Shown piece by piece: positions 42,088-49,959 of a stretch of DNA of 64,000 nt (positions are counted from its first letter, which is position 1; each line of letters opens with the position of its first letter). This stretch comes from CAWHMS01 sp963830495 (GTDB taxonomy: Bacteria; Actinomycetota; Actinomycetes; Propionibacteriales; Nocardioidaceae), in NCBI GenBank assembly GCA_963830495.1, contig CAWHMS010000004.1, forward strand, positions 1 to 64,000. The letters are read 5' to 3'. Made by a program: the position numbers and the translations under genes. Under the pieces are notes generated by a model. The model was not told the origin of the DNA and searched no databases. It worked only from the letters and a program-made list of their open reading frames with translations.

Positions 42088-42535
42088 CATCACCTTCCGC
42101 GACCTCGCGGCGATGTGGGAGGCGCGTGACCCGATGCCCGAAGGCCTGATCGAACAGGTCCTGGTCGCCATCGGGACCGAGGACCTCGACACCGAGTACG
42201 AGTTGCTGCACCTCATGGAGCGCAACACCGAGCTCGCCGGCGTGCGCGGCGGCGAGGCCGTCACCTTGTCCTTCGCCGGGCACAGCTTCTCGATGCTGAT
42301 CCGCGTCAGTGCCATCGGCCATCGGCAGTGCCGGGTCGACGGCTGGGTGACGCCGGCGCAGCCGATGAAGCTGTCGGTCAGCCAGAAGTCCAAGACCTGG
42401 GAGGCCGTCGTCGACGCGTTCGGGCGCTTCGAGCTGCCGAAGCTGCCGACCGGGCTGTCGCGCTTCTGGCTCGCCGCCGACGCCGACAAGGACGACGCCG
42501 CCGAGCTCTTCGCCACCCCCACCTTCGAACTCTGA
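42074..42535 (+). CDS. Small sigma-partner protein of the protease operon
   Basis: 153 residues. The N-terminal 50 residues are helical and acidic (FRDLAAMWEARDPMPEGLIE, EYELLHLMERN). The rest is strand-rich (AVTLSFAGHSFSMLIRVSAI, RVDGWVTPAQPMKLSV, FGRFELPKLPTGLSRFWLAA) and resembles a carboxypeptidase-regulatory-like beta-sandwich. Overlap with the sigma gene suggests an anti-sigma or sigma-modulating role; this is inference, and no zinc motif is present. It is also a plausible target for the two proteases encoded next. Confidence 0.7.
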   Translation: MNDSDITFRDLAAMWEARDPMPEGLIEQVLVAIGTEDLDTEYELLHLMERNTELAGVRGGEAVTLSFAGHSFSMLIRVSAIGHRQCRVDGWVTPAQPMKLSVSQKSKTWEAVVDAFGRFELPKLPTGLSRFWLAADADKDDAAELFATPTFEL

Positions 42536-42545
42536 GGAGACAAGC

Positions 42546-44210
42546 GTGACGCCGAGCGGACGCACCGGCTCTGCCAAAGGTCGACCATCGAGACAGGACC
42601 CGGAGATCCCGCGCCGTGAGGACCGCGATCCCCGACCGCCGCGGAGGGAACGGATCGCGCCGGTCCAAGGCCGCGTGCTCGACCCCGCGACAGCACTCAC
42701 GATCAAGGGAGTCGTGCCGCGATCGACGGTCTACGTCGGCCCTCGGCTGGTGGCGTCATCCCGGTACGACGACAGTGACCTGCTCGAGAAGCTGCAAGAG
42801 ATCGCGGCACCGCTGAAGTGGGATGTCGAGCTGGACGATTCGTTCGGACGCTCACGGGTCGACGGCACCCGCATCGACGAGGGCCTGCTGGGCGTGAGTC
42901 GCTTCAACCTCTCCGTCAAAGAGCAGGAGGCCGCCGTTGCGCCGGACGGCTGGGTGCTGCTTCAGCAGGCGCGCGCAAAGCTCGGTCGGGATGCCCTGCA
43001 GGGAGTTGGACTCGACCACGTGCTGTTCTCGACAACGGTCAATCCCAATCCGCACCACGACCCGAACCCGCATCATGACCCGAACCCCCATCATGACCCG
43101 AACCCACTGTCTGGATTCGCGATCGGCTCGTACCTCTACCCGGGATCGGGCGGCCGGCAGCCGGTCGCGTATGCGGGTCCGCCGCCCTATCGGCACATGG
43201 ACAAGGCGCTGCGACGGCGTCGTCGCCCGGTGGTCGGCATCTTGGACACCGGGGTGGGTCGACACACCTGGCTGACACCGGACATCGTCGACGAAGATGT
43301 CAAGCTCGACGGCAAGGTCGTCGGTTACGGACCTGGCGTGCCGGACGCCGAAGACGTGGGCGACCAGGTGGGGCCCCTCGACGGAATGATCGACGAGCTC
43401 TCGGGACATGGCACCTTCATTGCTGGCCTCATCCATCAGACCTGCCCGGACGCCAACATCACGTCATGGCGGATCGTGCGCTCAGCCGGCCCGATCGTCG
43501 AGTCCGATCTCATCAACACCTTGACTCAGATCGCGGAGCTCGTCCGAAGAGCCGCGGACGGAGAGGCAGGGGGCCATCGGCTCGACGTGCTGAGTCTGTC
43601 GATGGGCTACTACCACGAGACGCCCGAGGACGCGCTTGTCGATCCGACCTTCCGCAAGCTGTTCAGGCTGATGGGCCGCTGCGGGTGTGCCGTCGTGTGC
43701 TCGGCCGGTAACGAGGCGACGGCTCGGCCGCTCTACCCTGCCGCGTTCGGTCCCTGGCTGAGGGGGAGGAAGAACAAGCCCGAGCCGGATTGTGTGCCGA
43801 TCATCTCCGTTGGCGCGCTGAACCCCAACAAGACGGTGGCGCTGTTCAGCAACACCGGGCCTTGGGTGCGGACCTATCAGCGTGGAGCCTCGGTGATGAG
43901 CACCATGCCGCCGTTCCAAGGAGGCCTGGAGCCGGCGGCGCGTACTCGAGCCTTCGGCCGAACCCGCGAGTCAATCGATCTCGATGACTTCACCGGTGGC
44001 TTTGGGCTGTGGAGCGGCACGTCGTTCGCGGCACCCATCATGGCTGGCAAGATCGCCCGCGCGATGCTCGACGACATGCCTTCGGCCAAAACGAAGGAGA
44101 CGCGCGAGCAGGCGGTCGCCCGGGTATGGAAGGCAGTAGCCGCGACCACCAAGATCAAGCCATCATTGGCAAGTGCTTCCCGCAAGCGAGCTACATCGAC
44201 GAGGGCGTAA
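42546..44210 (+). CDS. S8 (subtilisin-like) serine peptidase
   Basis: 554 residues, no signal peptide, so probably cytoplasmic. The catalytic triad is complete: Asp234 in VVGILDTGVGRH, His288 in DELSGHGTFIAGL, Ser493 in SGTSFAAPIMAGK, and the oxyanion Asn in CSAGNEAT. The N-terminal 165 residues hold a long domain (ILLQQARAKLGRDAL-type) that may be a propeptide or recognition part. A short hexapeptide PNPHHD is repeated three times at residues 166-188. GTG start. Overlaps the CHAT gene by 38 bases. The position between a sigma factor and a second protease suggests a signalling role. Confidence 0.92.
   Translation: MTPSGRTGSAKGRPSRQDPEIPRREDRDPRPPRRERIAPVQGRVLDPATALTIKGVVPRSTVYVGPRLVASSRYDDSDLLEKLQEIAAPLKWDVELDDSFGRSRVDGTRIDEGLLGVSRFNLSVKEQEAAVAPDGWVLLQQARAKLGRDALQGVGLDHVLFSTTVNPNPHHDPNPHHDPNPHHDPNPLSGFAIGSYLYPGSGGRQPVAYAGPPPYRHMDKALRRRRRPVVGILDTGVGRHTWLTPDIVDEDVKLDGKVVGYGPGVPDAEDVGDQVGPLDGMIDELSGHGTFIAGLIHQTCPDANITSWRIVRSAGPIVESDLINTLTQIAELVRRAADGEAGGHRLDVLSLSMGYYHETPEDALVDPTFRKLFRLMGRCGCAVVCSAGNEATARPLYPAAFGPWLRGRKNKPEPDCVPIISVGALNPNKTVALFSNTGPWVRTYQRGASVMSTMPPFQGGLEPAARTRAFGRTRESIDLDDFTGGFGLWSGTSFAAPIMAGKIARAMLDDMPSAKTKETREQAVARVWKAVAATTKIKPSLASASRKRATSTRA
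43041..43110 (+). repeat. 18-base tandem repeat inside the S8 gene
   Basis: Three in-frame units encoding PNPHHD plus a partial fourth, between the N-terminal domain and the catalytic domain. His-rich, so it may bind metal or act as a linker. Confidence 0.8.
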
Positions 44211-46644
44211 CGCCAGCGCCGCTGGCCGCCACGGCCAAGCACGCCGACTGCTGAGAGCAGCTCTCGAGCGTCCGAGTAGCGCTGACACTCGGGCACGGGT
44301 GCTTCTCACCTTGGCTCATGTCGAGGCCGAGCTGGGTAGCGTCCAAGTCGGCATCGACATGTGCGACGACGCGCTCGGGCTCGATGAGATCTCGGACGGC
44401 GTCCGTGGACTGATCTACTCACAACTTGGTCTGTTGTGGATGCGTGCCGGTGCCGGCGACCGGGCCATCGAGGCGTTCGGCGTCTCCGAGCCCTTGATCG
44501 TCGGCGACCTACCTGCCCTGGCCCGTCTGCACCTCAATCGCGGGAACGTCTTCTTGCAGCGGGGAATGTCTGACGTGGCCGCGCAGGACTTCGATGCGGC
44601 AATCACGTTCGCCTCTCAGGCTGGACGGGTCGACCTGCGAGGCAAGGCCGAGGGAAACCTCGGCTACACCCGCATGCTTCAGGGGGACATGGTCAACGCC
44701 TTGCAGTTGTTGGATCGAGCCGGGCAGACGTTTGATTCGCCGGTCCTCCGAGCGGTGGGGCAGCAGGACAGGGCCGAAGTCCTGATGGCCTGCGGCATGG
44801 CTTCGGAGGCTGCTGGCAGCCTGCGCGATGCCGCGTCCGCATTCGGTGCCAGGAAGCTGCGGCAGTCTCAGGCGGAAGCCGAGCTGGTGCTTGCCCGCCT
44901 ACTGCTTGCTGAGGAGCCGGCGGAGGCCGCCCGGGTCGCGGCCCGGGCTCGTCATCGGTTCGATCGCCGAGGAAGTGAAGCGTGGGCGGCCCGGGCAGAG
45001 TCGATCGAGGTCATCAGCGAGCTGATCACGAAGCGCGATCCCCGCGTCGCCGTCGACAAAGCGGACAGCCTGACAATCACCCTGCGTGGCCTCGGACTGG
45101 CGCGCGATGCCGAGCAACTACATCTGCAGTCGATCAGAGGCCTTCTGAGGGCAAACGATGTGGAGGCGGCCCACGACAGGCTCCGGTCCTTCCGGCCGAG
45201 CCGGCATTCGCCGCTGGAGTCTCGGATCCTTGTTCGCGAGCTGCGTGCCGACGCAGCCTCCCGACGAGGACGGACTTCCGACGCATGGACTCACCTGCGG
45301 GCAGGTCTGTCTGAGCTGCACGAGTGGCAGTCGTCGTTCGGGAGCCTTGAGCTGCAGAGCTCGGTGGTGGGCCACGGCCGGGCCCTGGCCCTCAAAGGAA
45401 TGTCTCTCGCGGTCGAGGACGGTCGGCCAGAGGTGGTGTTCGAGTGGTCCGAGCGGGCTCGTGCGCTGGCCGGTCGCGTTGTACCCGTGCGGCTGCCGGC
45501 CGATCCCGACGCGGCGCGCGACCTAGCCGAGCTGCGCCAGTTGCAGGCAGAGATCTCAGCCGCGGAGGCGACCGGCGGGGTGCCCGCCCAGCTTCGCAAG
45601 CAGGCCGACGAGCTTCGCGGCACCGTGCGGCAGCGCGCCTGGTACGACAAGGGCTCGGGCCTCGTCACCGAGCCCGCGACGCTCGACAGCGTGCAGGCGA
45701 GGCTGGCAGAGGACGAGTTGATGGTCAGCATCCTGGCGGTCGACGGCCGCCTGCACGCACTTGTGGTCACAATGAACCGCGCGGACGTGCTGGACCTCGG
45801 GCCACTCTCCGTCGTCCGCAGTCTGCTGGACGGCATGCAGGCGGATCTCGACATGGCAGCCGCTCACCTGCCACCCCCGATCCGAGATGTCGTGCACGCC
45901 GGCCTGAGTCAGCGGCTCGTCGAGCTCTCCACCCAGCTGGTCGCCCCCTGGGGCAGACGCATCCGCGGTCGGCGGGTCGTCGTCATACCCTCCGGCGCGC
46001 TCGCTGGTACACCCTGGACGCTGTTGCCCGACCTTGCCGGTCTTCCGGTCACGGTGCCGCGCTCGGCATCGGAGTGGGTTGCCACGCGGGATGTGTCGAG
46101 GGAGCTGCGCAGCGCAGGGTTCGTCGCGGGTCCGCGGGTCGATCGTGCGCACGAGGAGGTCAAGCGCGCCGCCTATGCCTGGGAGTCAGCCGTCGTGCTC
46201 GAGGGTGAACGGGTGCGCACCGACCGGGTGCGCGATTTGGCGTCGGAGGTCGACGTCCTGCATGTGGCGGCGCACGGGCGGCACTCGGCGGACAACCCGT
46301 TGTTCTCCGGCCTTGAGCTCGTGGACGGACCCTGGTTCGGTTACGACGTCGACCAGGTCCGCTCGGTGCCGTCGACTGTGATCCTGTCGGCGTGCGAGCT
46401 CGGTCGTTCGACGGTGCGCTGGGGCGAGGAGACGATCGGTATGACGGTCGCCTGGCTGCATGCCGGCGCGCGTTGCGTCATCGCCTCCCCGGCCAGTGTG
46501 GATGACGACGTGGCCTGTGAAGTGCTGGCCGAGACCCATCAGCTCCTCGCCGCCGGCACCCAGCCGGCGGACGCGCTGGCCCTGGCCATGGCGGGGAACG
46601 GAAGCGGCGCGGCGCCGTTCCTGTGCTTCGGCTCCGGCTGGTGA
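44173..46644 (+). CDS. TPR-CHAT domain caspase-like protease
   Basis: 823 residues. Residues 1 to about 480 are TPR-like helical repeats (RHGQARRLLRAALERPSSAD, LGLLWMRAGAGDRAIEAFGV, HLNRGNVFLQRGMSDVAAQD, GNLGYTRMLQGDMVNALQLL). The C-terminal CHAT domain (about 540-823) has the catalytic His701 in VLHVAAHGRHSADNPLFSG and Cys741 in VILSACELGRSTVRWG. CHAT proteins are caspase-like proteases often activated by partners and linked to conflict systems. Start at GTG 44173 inside the end of the S8 gene, implying coupled translation. Confidence 0.92.
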   Translation: MLPASELHRRGRNASAAGRHGQARRLLRAALERPSSADTRARVLLTLAHVEAELGSVQVGIDMCDDALGLDEISDGVRGLIYSQLGLLWMRAGAGDRAIEAFGVSEPLIVGDLPALARLHLNRGNVFLQRGMSDVAAQDFDAAITFASQAGRVDLRGKAEGNLGYTRMLQGDMVNALQLLDRAGQTFDSPVLRAVGQQDRAEVLMACGMASEAAGSLRDAASAFGARKLRQSQAEAELVLARLLLAEEPAEAARVAARARHRFDRRGSEAWAARAESIEVISELITKRDPRVAVDKADSLTITLRGLGLARDAEQLHLQSIRGLLRANDVEAAHDRLRSFRPSRHSPLESRILVRELRADAASRRGRTSDAWTHLRAGLSELHEWQSSFGSLELQSSVVGHGRALALKGMSLAVEDGRPEVVFEWSERARALAGRVVPVRLPADPDAARDLAELRQLQAEISAAEATGGVPAQLRKQADELRGTVRQRAWYDKGSGLVTEPATLDSVQARLAEDELMVSILAVDGRLHALVVTMNRADVLDLGPLSVVRSLLDGMQADLDMAAAHLPPPIRDVVHAGLSQRLVELSTQLVAPWGRRIRGRRVVVIPSGALAGTPWTLLPDLAGLPVTVPRSASEWVATRDVSRELRSAGFVAGPRVDRAHEEVKRAAYAWESAVVLEGERVRTDRVRDLASEVDVLHVAAHGRHSADNPLFSGLELVDGPWFGYDVDQVRSVPSTVILSACELGRSTVRWGEETIGMTVAWLHAGARCVIASPASVDDDVACEVLAETHQLLAAGTQPADALALAMAGNGSGAAPFLCFGSGW

Positions 46645-46704
46645 GTTCGTCGCTGATCCAGATGACAGACTTGGCACATCTCTGCTGCCGTTGACCCAGG
46701 ACTG

Positions 46705-47064
46705 TTGGCCCAGGTGGTGGAGCGCCTTCGAGCCGCCGACGCCCGGTTCGGGTTCGTCTTCGGCAGTCAAGCCCGGGGGAGCGCCCGAGATGACTCGGAC
46801 CTCGATGTAGCTGCTCGCTGCGAGTCCGACCCGCCCGCGTCCTTCGACGTGGTGCTTCCGCCGGGTGTTGACCTCCTGGTGCTGAATGGCGCTCCCCTTG
46901 AGCTCGCTGGCAGGGTGGCGGTCGACGGAGTGCTGCTCTTCGACGACGACCCGGCGGCGCGCGTGCGCTGGGTGGCAACCACCCGCAAGATCTACTTCGA
47001 CGAGCTGCCCCGGATCACCCGTAGTCATCGCGAGTTCGCTGAGGCGGTACGCCGTGGTCGATGA
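46705..47064 (+). CDS. mntA: MntA-like nucleotidyltransferase antitoxin
   Basis: 119 residues. A minimal nucleotidyltransferase with GSQARGSARDDSDLDVA, the GS-x10-D-x-D signature. In the characterised HepT-MntA pairs this enzyme AMPylates the HepT RNase to neutralise it. Start is uncertain (TTG 46705, GTG 46711 or 46714). It overlaps its HepT partner, and that partner is damaged. Confidence 0.8.
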   Translation: MAQVVERLRAADARFGFVFGSQARGSARDDSDLDVAARCESDPPASFDVVLPPGVDLLVLNGAPLELAGRVAVDGVLLFDDDPAARVRWVATTRKIYFDELPRITRSHREFAEAVRRGR

Positions 47065-47345
47065 GACTCGGGTGCTTCGGCTCTTCGCGGCGTCAGCGAC
47101 GACATCGGCCTTCTCGAGACCGAGGCGTCGACTCCCCAGGCTCGGCACGCGGACCGATCCTCGGGGAGCGAGGAGTGATCTCGGCTGAGCTGGCCGAACG
47201 CATGAGACGGGCTGTCGGATTCCGCAACGTGTTGGTGCACGAGTACGTCGACGTCGACGATTCGGTGGTGCTGGCACGACTGGAGGATCTCTCAGATCTC
47301 CGGCGGTTCGTAGCCGAGGTCGTGGACTGGCTGCCGCGCTCGTGA
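47054..47345 (+). pseudogene. hepT: HepT-like RNase toxin, damaged
   Basis: The N terminus VVDETRVLRL (GTG 47054) and the piece GVSDDIGLLETEAST are in different frames. Then about 45 residues of the usual middle are missing, and the C terminus LGERGVISAELAERMRRAVG, FRNVLVHEYVDVDDSVVLAR is intact, including the Rx4H RNase motif (RNVLVH). So the toxin is frameshifted and internally deleted while the antitoxin remains. Confidence 0.7.
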
Positions 47346-47460
47346 CCGGAGAATCGGCCCCGGCCTCGCCCGTGGCCTGACGCAGCGCTTAGTTGCCCGA
47401 CGAATGTGTCGGGGCGTGTTACACGTGAGACTGGTGTGACGATCACGTAGCCTCAACGCC

Positions 47461-49959
47461 ATGGCGACCCGTACGTCTTCCCCGTCGCGGTCGCGAAGCT
47501 CGAAGAGCTCACGATCCGGCGCGTCCGGTAGCCAGACCCGCCGCTCGTCGTCGACCACCAGCAGGAGCAGCAGCTCGCGCTCCCGCTCCTCGTCGCGCAA
47601 GCGCAGTGGGCCTGGCCTCATCACCGTGCTCGCAACGGGCATCGGCCGCACCCTGCGCGCGGTCTACCTGGGGATCGCCCATGTCATCGGAGCGGTCGTG
47701 CGCAGCATCGGTTCGACCGCGCGCGACCTCGATCCCGAGCATCGCCGCGACGGGCTAGGGCTCTGCCTGGTCGGTCTAGCGGTCATCGTGAGCGCAGCCG
47801 TGTGGTGGCGCCTCCCGGGCGACGTCGGCGACGCGCTCCGTGCCGTGGTCGAGGGTTCGGTCGGCATCGCGGCGTACGCCGTACCACTGCTTCTGCTGCT
47901 GGCCGCCTGGCGACTCATGCGCAGCCCCGAGAACACCGGCCCGGTCGGTCGCCAGGTCATCGGCTGGTCGTCGATCTCGCTCGGCGTGCTCGGTCTGATC
48001 CACATCCACCACGGGCTGCCGCGTCCCAGCGGCGGTCAGCAGGACATGCGCGAGGCCGGCGGCGCGGTCGGCTACATCGGGTCGGCGCTGATCGCAGACC
48101 TGTTCCGCAGCACGCTGATCGCTGTGCCGCTGCTGGTGCTGCTCACCTTCTTCGGCCTGCTGGTGGTGACGGCCACGCCGGTCTACCAGATCCCGGCTCG
48201 GCTGCGGGCAGTGCGCGACCGGCTGCTGGGGCGTACGACGGACGACCCGACGCCCGACGAGACACCGACCGAGGAGATCCCGGCCGCCGCGCCGCTCACC
48301 CGGCATCGGCCACGGCGGCGGGTCGGTGCGCTCGCGCCGGACGACGCCCAGCCACCCGACCCCGCCCAAACGGCTGTGCTCGAGGGACGCAACCTTGCGA
48401 AGTCGGGCAAGCCGACAGAGGACGGTGCTCTCGAGCCGCCCCCGCACACCCCACTGCCGGTGAGGGTCGAACAGCTCAGCCTCTCCGGCAACGTGACCTA
48501 CACGCTGCCGACCAACGAGGTGCTCAAGCCCGGGTCGGCGCACCGGGCCCGGTCGGCGGCCTCGGACGCGATCGTCGATCGACTCACGGAGGTGCTGGAG
48601 CAGTTCGACATCGACGCCCAGGTCACCGGCTACACCCGCGGCCCGACCGTCACCCGCTACGAGGTCGAGCTCGGCCCCGCCGTCAAGGTCGAGAAGGTGA
48701 CGGCGCTGTCCAAGAACATCGCGTACGCGGTGGCCAGTGCGGACGTGCGGATCCTGTCGCCGATCCCCGGCAAGTCGGCCATCGGTGTCGAGATCCCGAA
48801 CCCCGATGCCGAGATCGTCTCTCTTGGCGATGTGCTGCGGTCGCCGAAGGCGCGCGGCGACAACCACCCGATGGTGGTCGGCTTTGGCAAGGACGTCGAG
48901 GGCGGTTTCGTGGTCGCCAACCTCGCGAAGATGCCGCACCTGCTCGTGGCGGGAGCCACCGGATCCGGCAAGTCGAGCTTCATCAACTCGATGATCACGT
49001 CGGTGCTGATGCGGGCCACACCGGACGAGGTGCGGATGATCATGGTCGACCCGAAGCGGGTCGAGCTGACGGCGTACGAAGGCATCCCGCACCTCATCAC
49101 GCAGATCATCACCAACCCCAAGAAGGCCGCCGAGGCACTGCAGTGGGTGGTGCGGGAGATGGACCAGCGGTACGACGACCTGGCCAACTTCGGCTTCCGC
49201 CACATCGACGACTTCAACAAGGCGGTGCGATCCGGCGCCGTCAAGGTGCCGCCGGGCAGCGAGCGCGCCCTGGCGCCATACCCCTACCTCCTCGTCGTCG
49301 TCGACGAGCTGGCCGACCTGATGATGGTGGCGCCACGTGACGTCGAGGACGCGATCGTGCGGATCACCCAGCTCGCCCGCGCCGCAGGCATCCACCTGGT
49401 GCTGGCCACTCAGCGGCCCTCGGTCGACGTCGTCACCGGACTGATCAAGGCCAACGTGCCGAGCCGGCTCTCCTTCGCCACCTCCTCGCTCGCCGACAGC
49501 CGCGTCATCCTCGACCAGCCGGGTGCGGAGAAGCTCGTCGGCAAGGGCGACGGGCTGTTCCTGCCGATGGGCGCGAGCAAGCCCGGGCGGGTGCAGGGTG
49601 CGTGGGTGACGGAGAAGGAGATCAAGCAGGTCGTCGAACACTGCAAGGGCCAGCTGCAGCCGACGTACCGCGACGACGTCACCGCGCCGCAACAGAGCAA
49701 GCGCGACCTCGACGACGACATCGGCGACGACCTCGACCTGGTGTGCCAGGCGGTCGAGCTGGTGGTGACGACGCAGTTCGGCTCGACGTCGATGCTGCAA
49801 CGCAAGCTCCGGGTCGGCTTCGCCAAGGCCGGCCGGCTCATGGACATCTTGGAAAGCCGCGGCATCGTCGGACCCTCGGAAGGGTCCAAGGCGCGCGACG
49901 TACTCATCAAGCCCGACGACCTCGACGATGTGATCGCCACGCTCCGGGGGGAATCATGA
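47461..49959 (+). CDS. ftsK: FtsK/SpoIIIE DNA translocase
   Basis: 832 residues. An Arg/Ser-rich N terminus, four membrane helices between about residues 95 and 240 (IVSAAVWWRLPG, AAYAVPLLLLLAAWRLM, LIAVPLLVLLTFFGLLVVTA), the RecA-like motor with Walker A GATGSGKSSF near residue 498 and Walker B LLVVVDELADLMMV, and a C-terminal winged-helix gamma domain (LVVTTQFGSTSMLQRKLRVG, FAKAGRLMDILESRGIVGPS). Pumps chromosomal DNA at division. The next gene overlaps its stop. Confidence 0.97.
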   Translation: MATRTSSPSRSRSSKSSRSGASGSQTRRSSSTTSRSSSSRSRSSSRKRSGPGLITVLATGIGRTLRAVYLGIAHVIGAVVRSIGSTARDLDPEHRRDGLGLCLVGLAVIVSAAVWWRLPGDVGDALRAVVEGSVGIAAYAVPLLLLLAAWRLMRSPENTGPVGRQVIGWSSISLGVLGLIHIHHGLPRPSGGQQDMREAGGAVGYIGSALIADLFRSTLIAVPLLVLLTFFGLLVVTATPVYQIPARLRAVRDRLLGRTTDDPTPDETPTEEIPAAAPLTRHRPRRRVGALAPDDAQPPDPAQTAVLEGRNLAKSGKPTEDGALEPPPHTPLPVRVEQLSLSGNVTYTLPTNEVLKPGSAHRARSAASDAIVDRLTEVLEQFDIDAQVTGYTRGPTVTRYEVELGPAVKVEKVTALSKNIAYAVASADVRILSPIPGKSAIGVEIPNPDAEIVSLGDVLRSPKARGDNHPMVVGFGKDVEGGFVVANLAKMPHLLVAGATGSGKSSFINSMITSVLMRATPDEVRMIMVDPKRVELTAYEGIPHLITQIITNPKKAAEALQWVVREMDQRYDDLANFGFRHIDDFNKAVRSGAVKVPPGSERALAPYPYLLVVVDELADLMMVAPRDVEDAIVRITQLARAAGIHLVLATQRPSVDVVTGLIKANVPSRLSFATSSLADSRVILDQPGAEKLVGKGDGLFLPMGASKPGRVQGAWVTEKEIKQVVEHCKGQLQPTYRDDVTAPQQSKRDLDDDIGDDLDLVCQAVELVVTTQFGSTSMLQRKLRVGFAKAGRLMDILESRGIVGPSEGSKARDVLIKPDDLDDVIATLRGES

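Noticed and set aside
47776..49800. 674-codon open frame opposite ftsK
   Set aside because: It is the antisense shadow of a clear ftsK gene in GC-rich DNA. Its product is Arg/His/Asp-rich with no domain.
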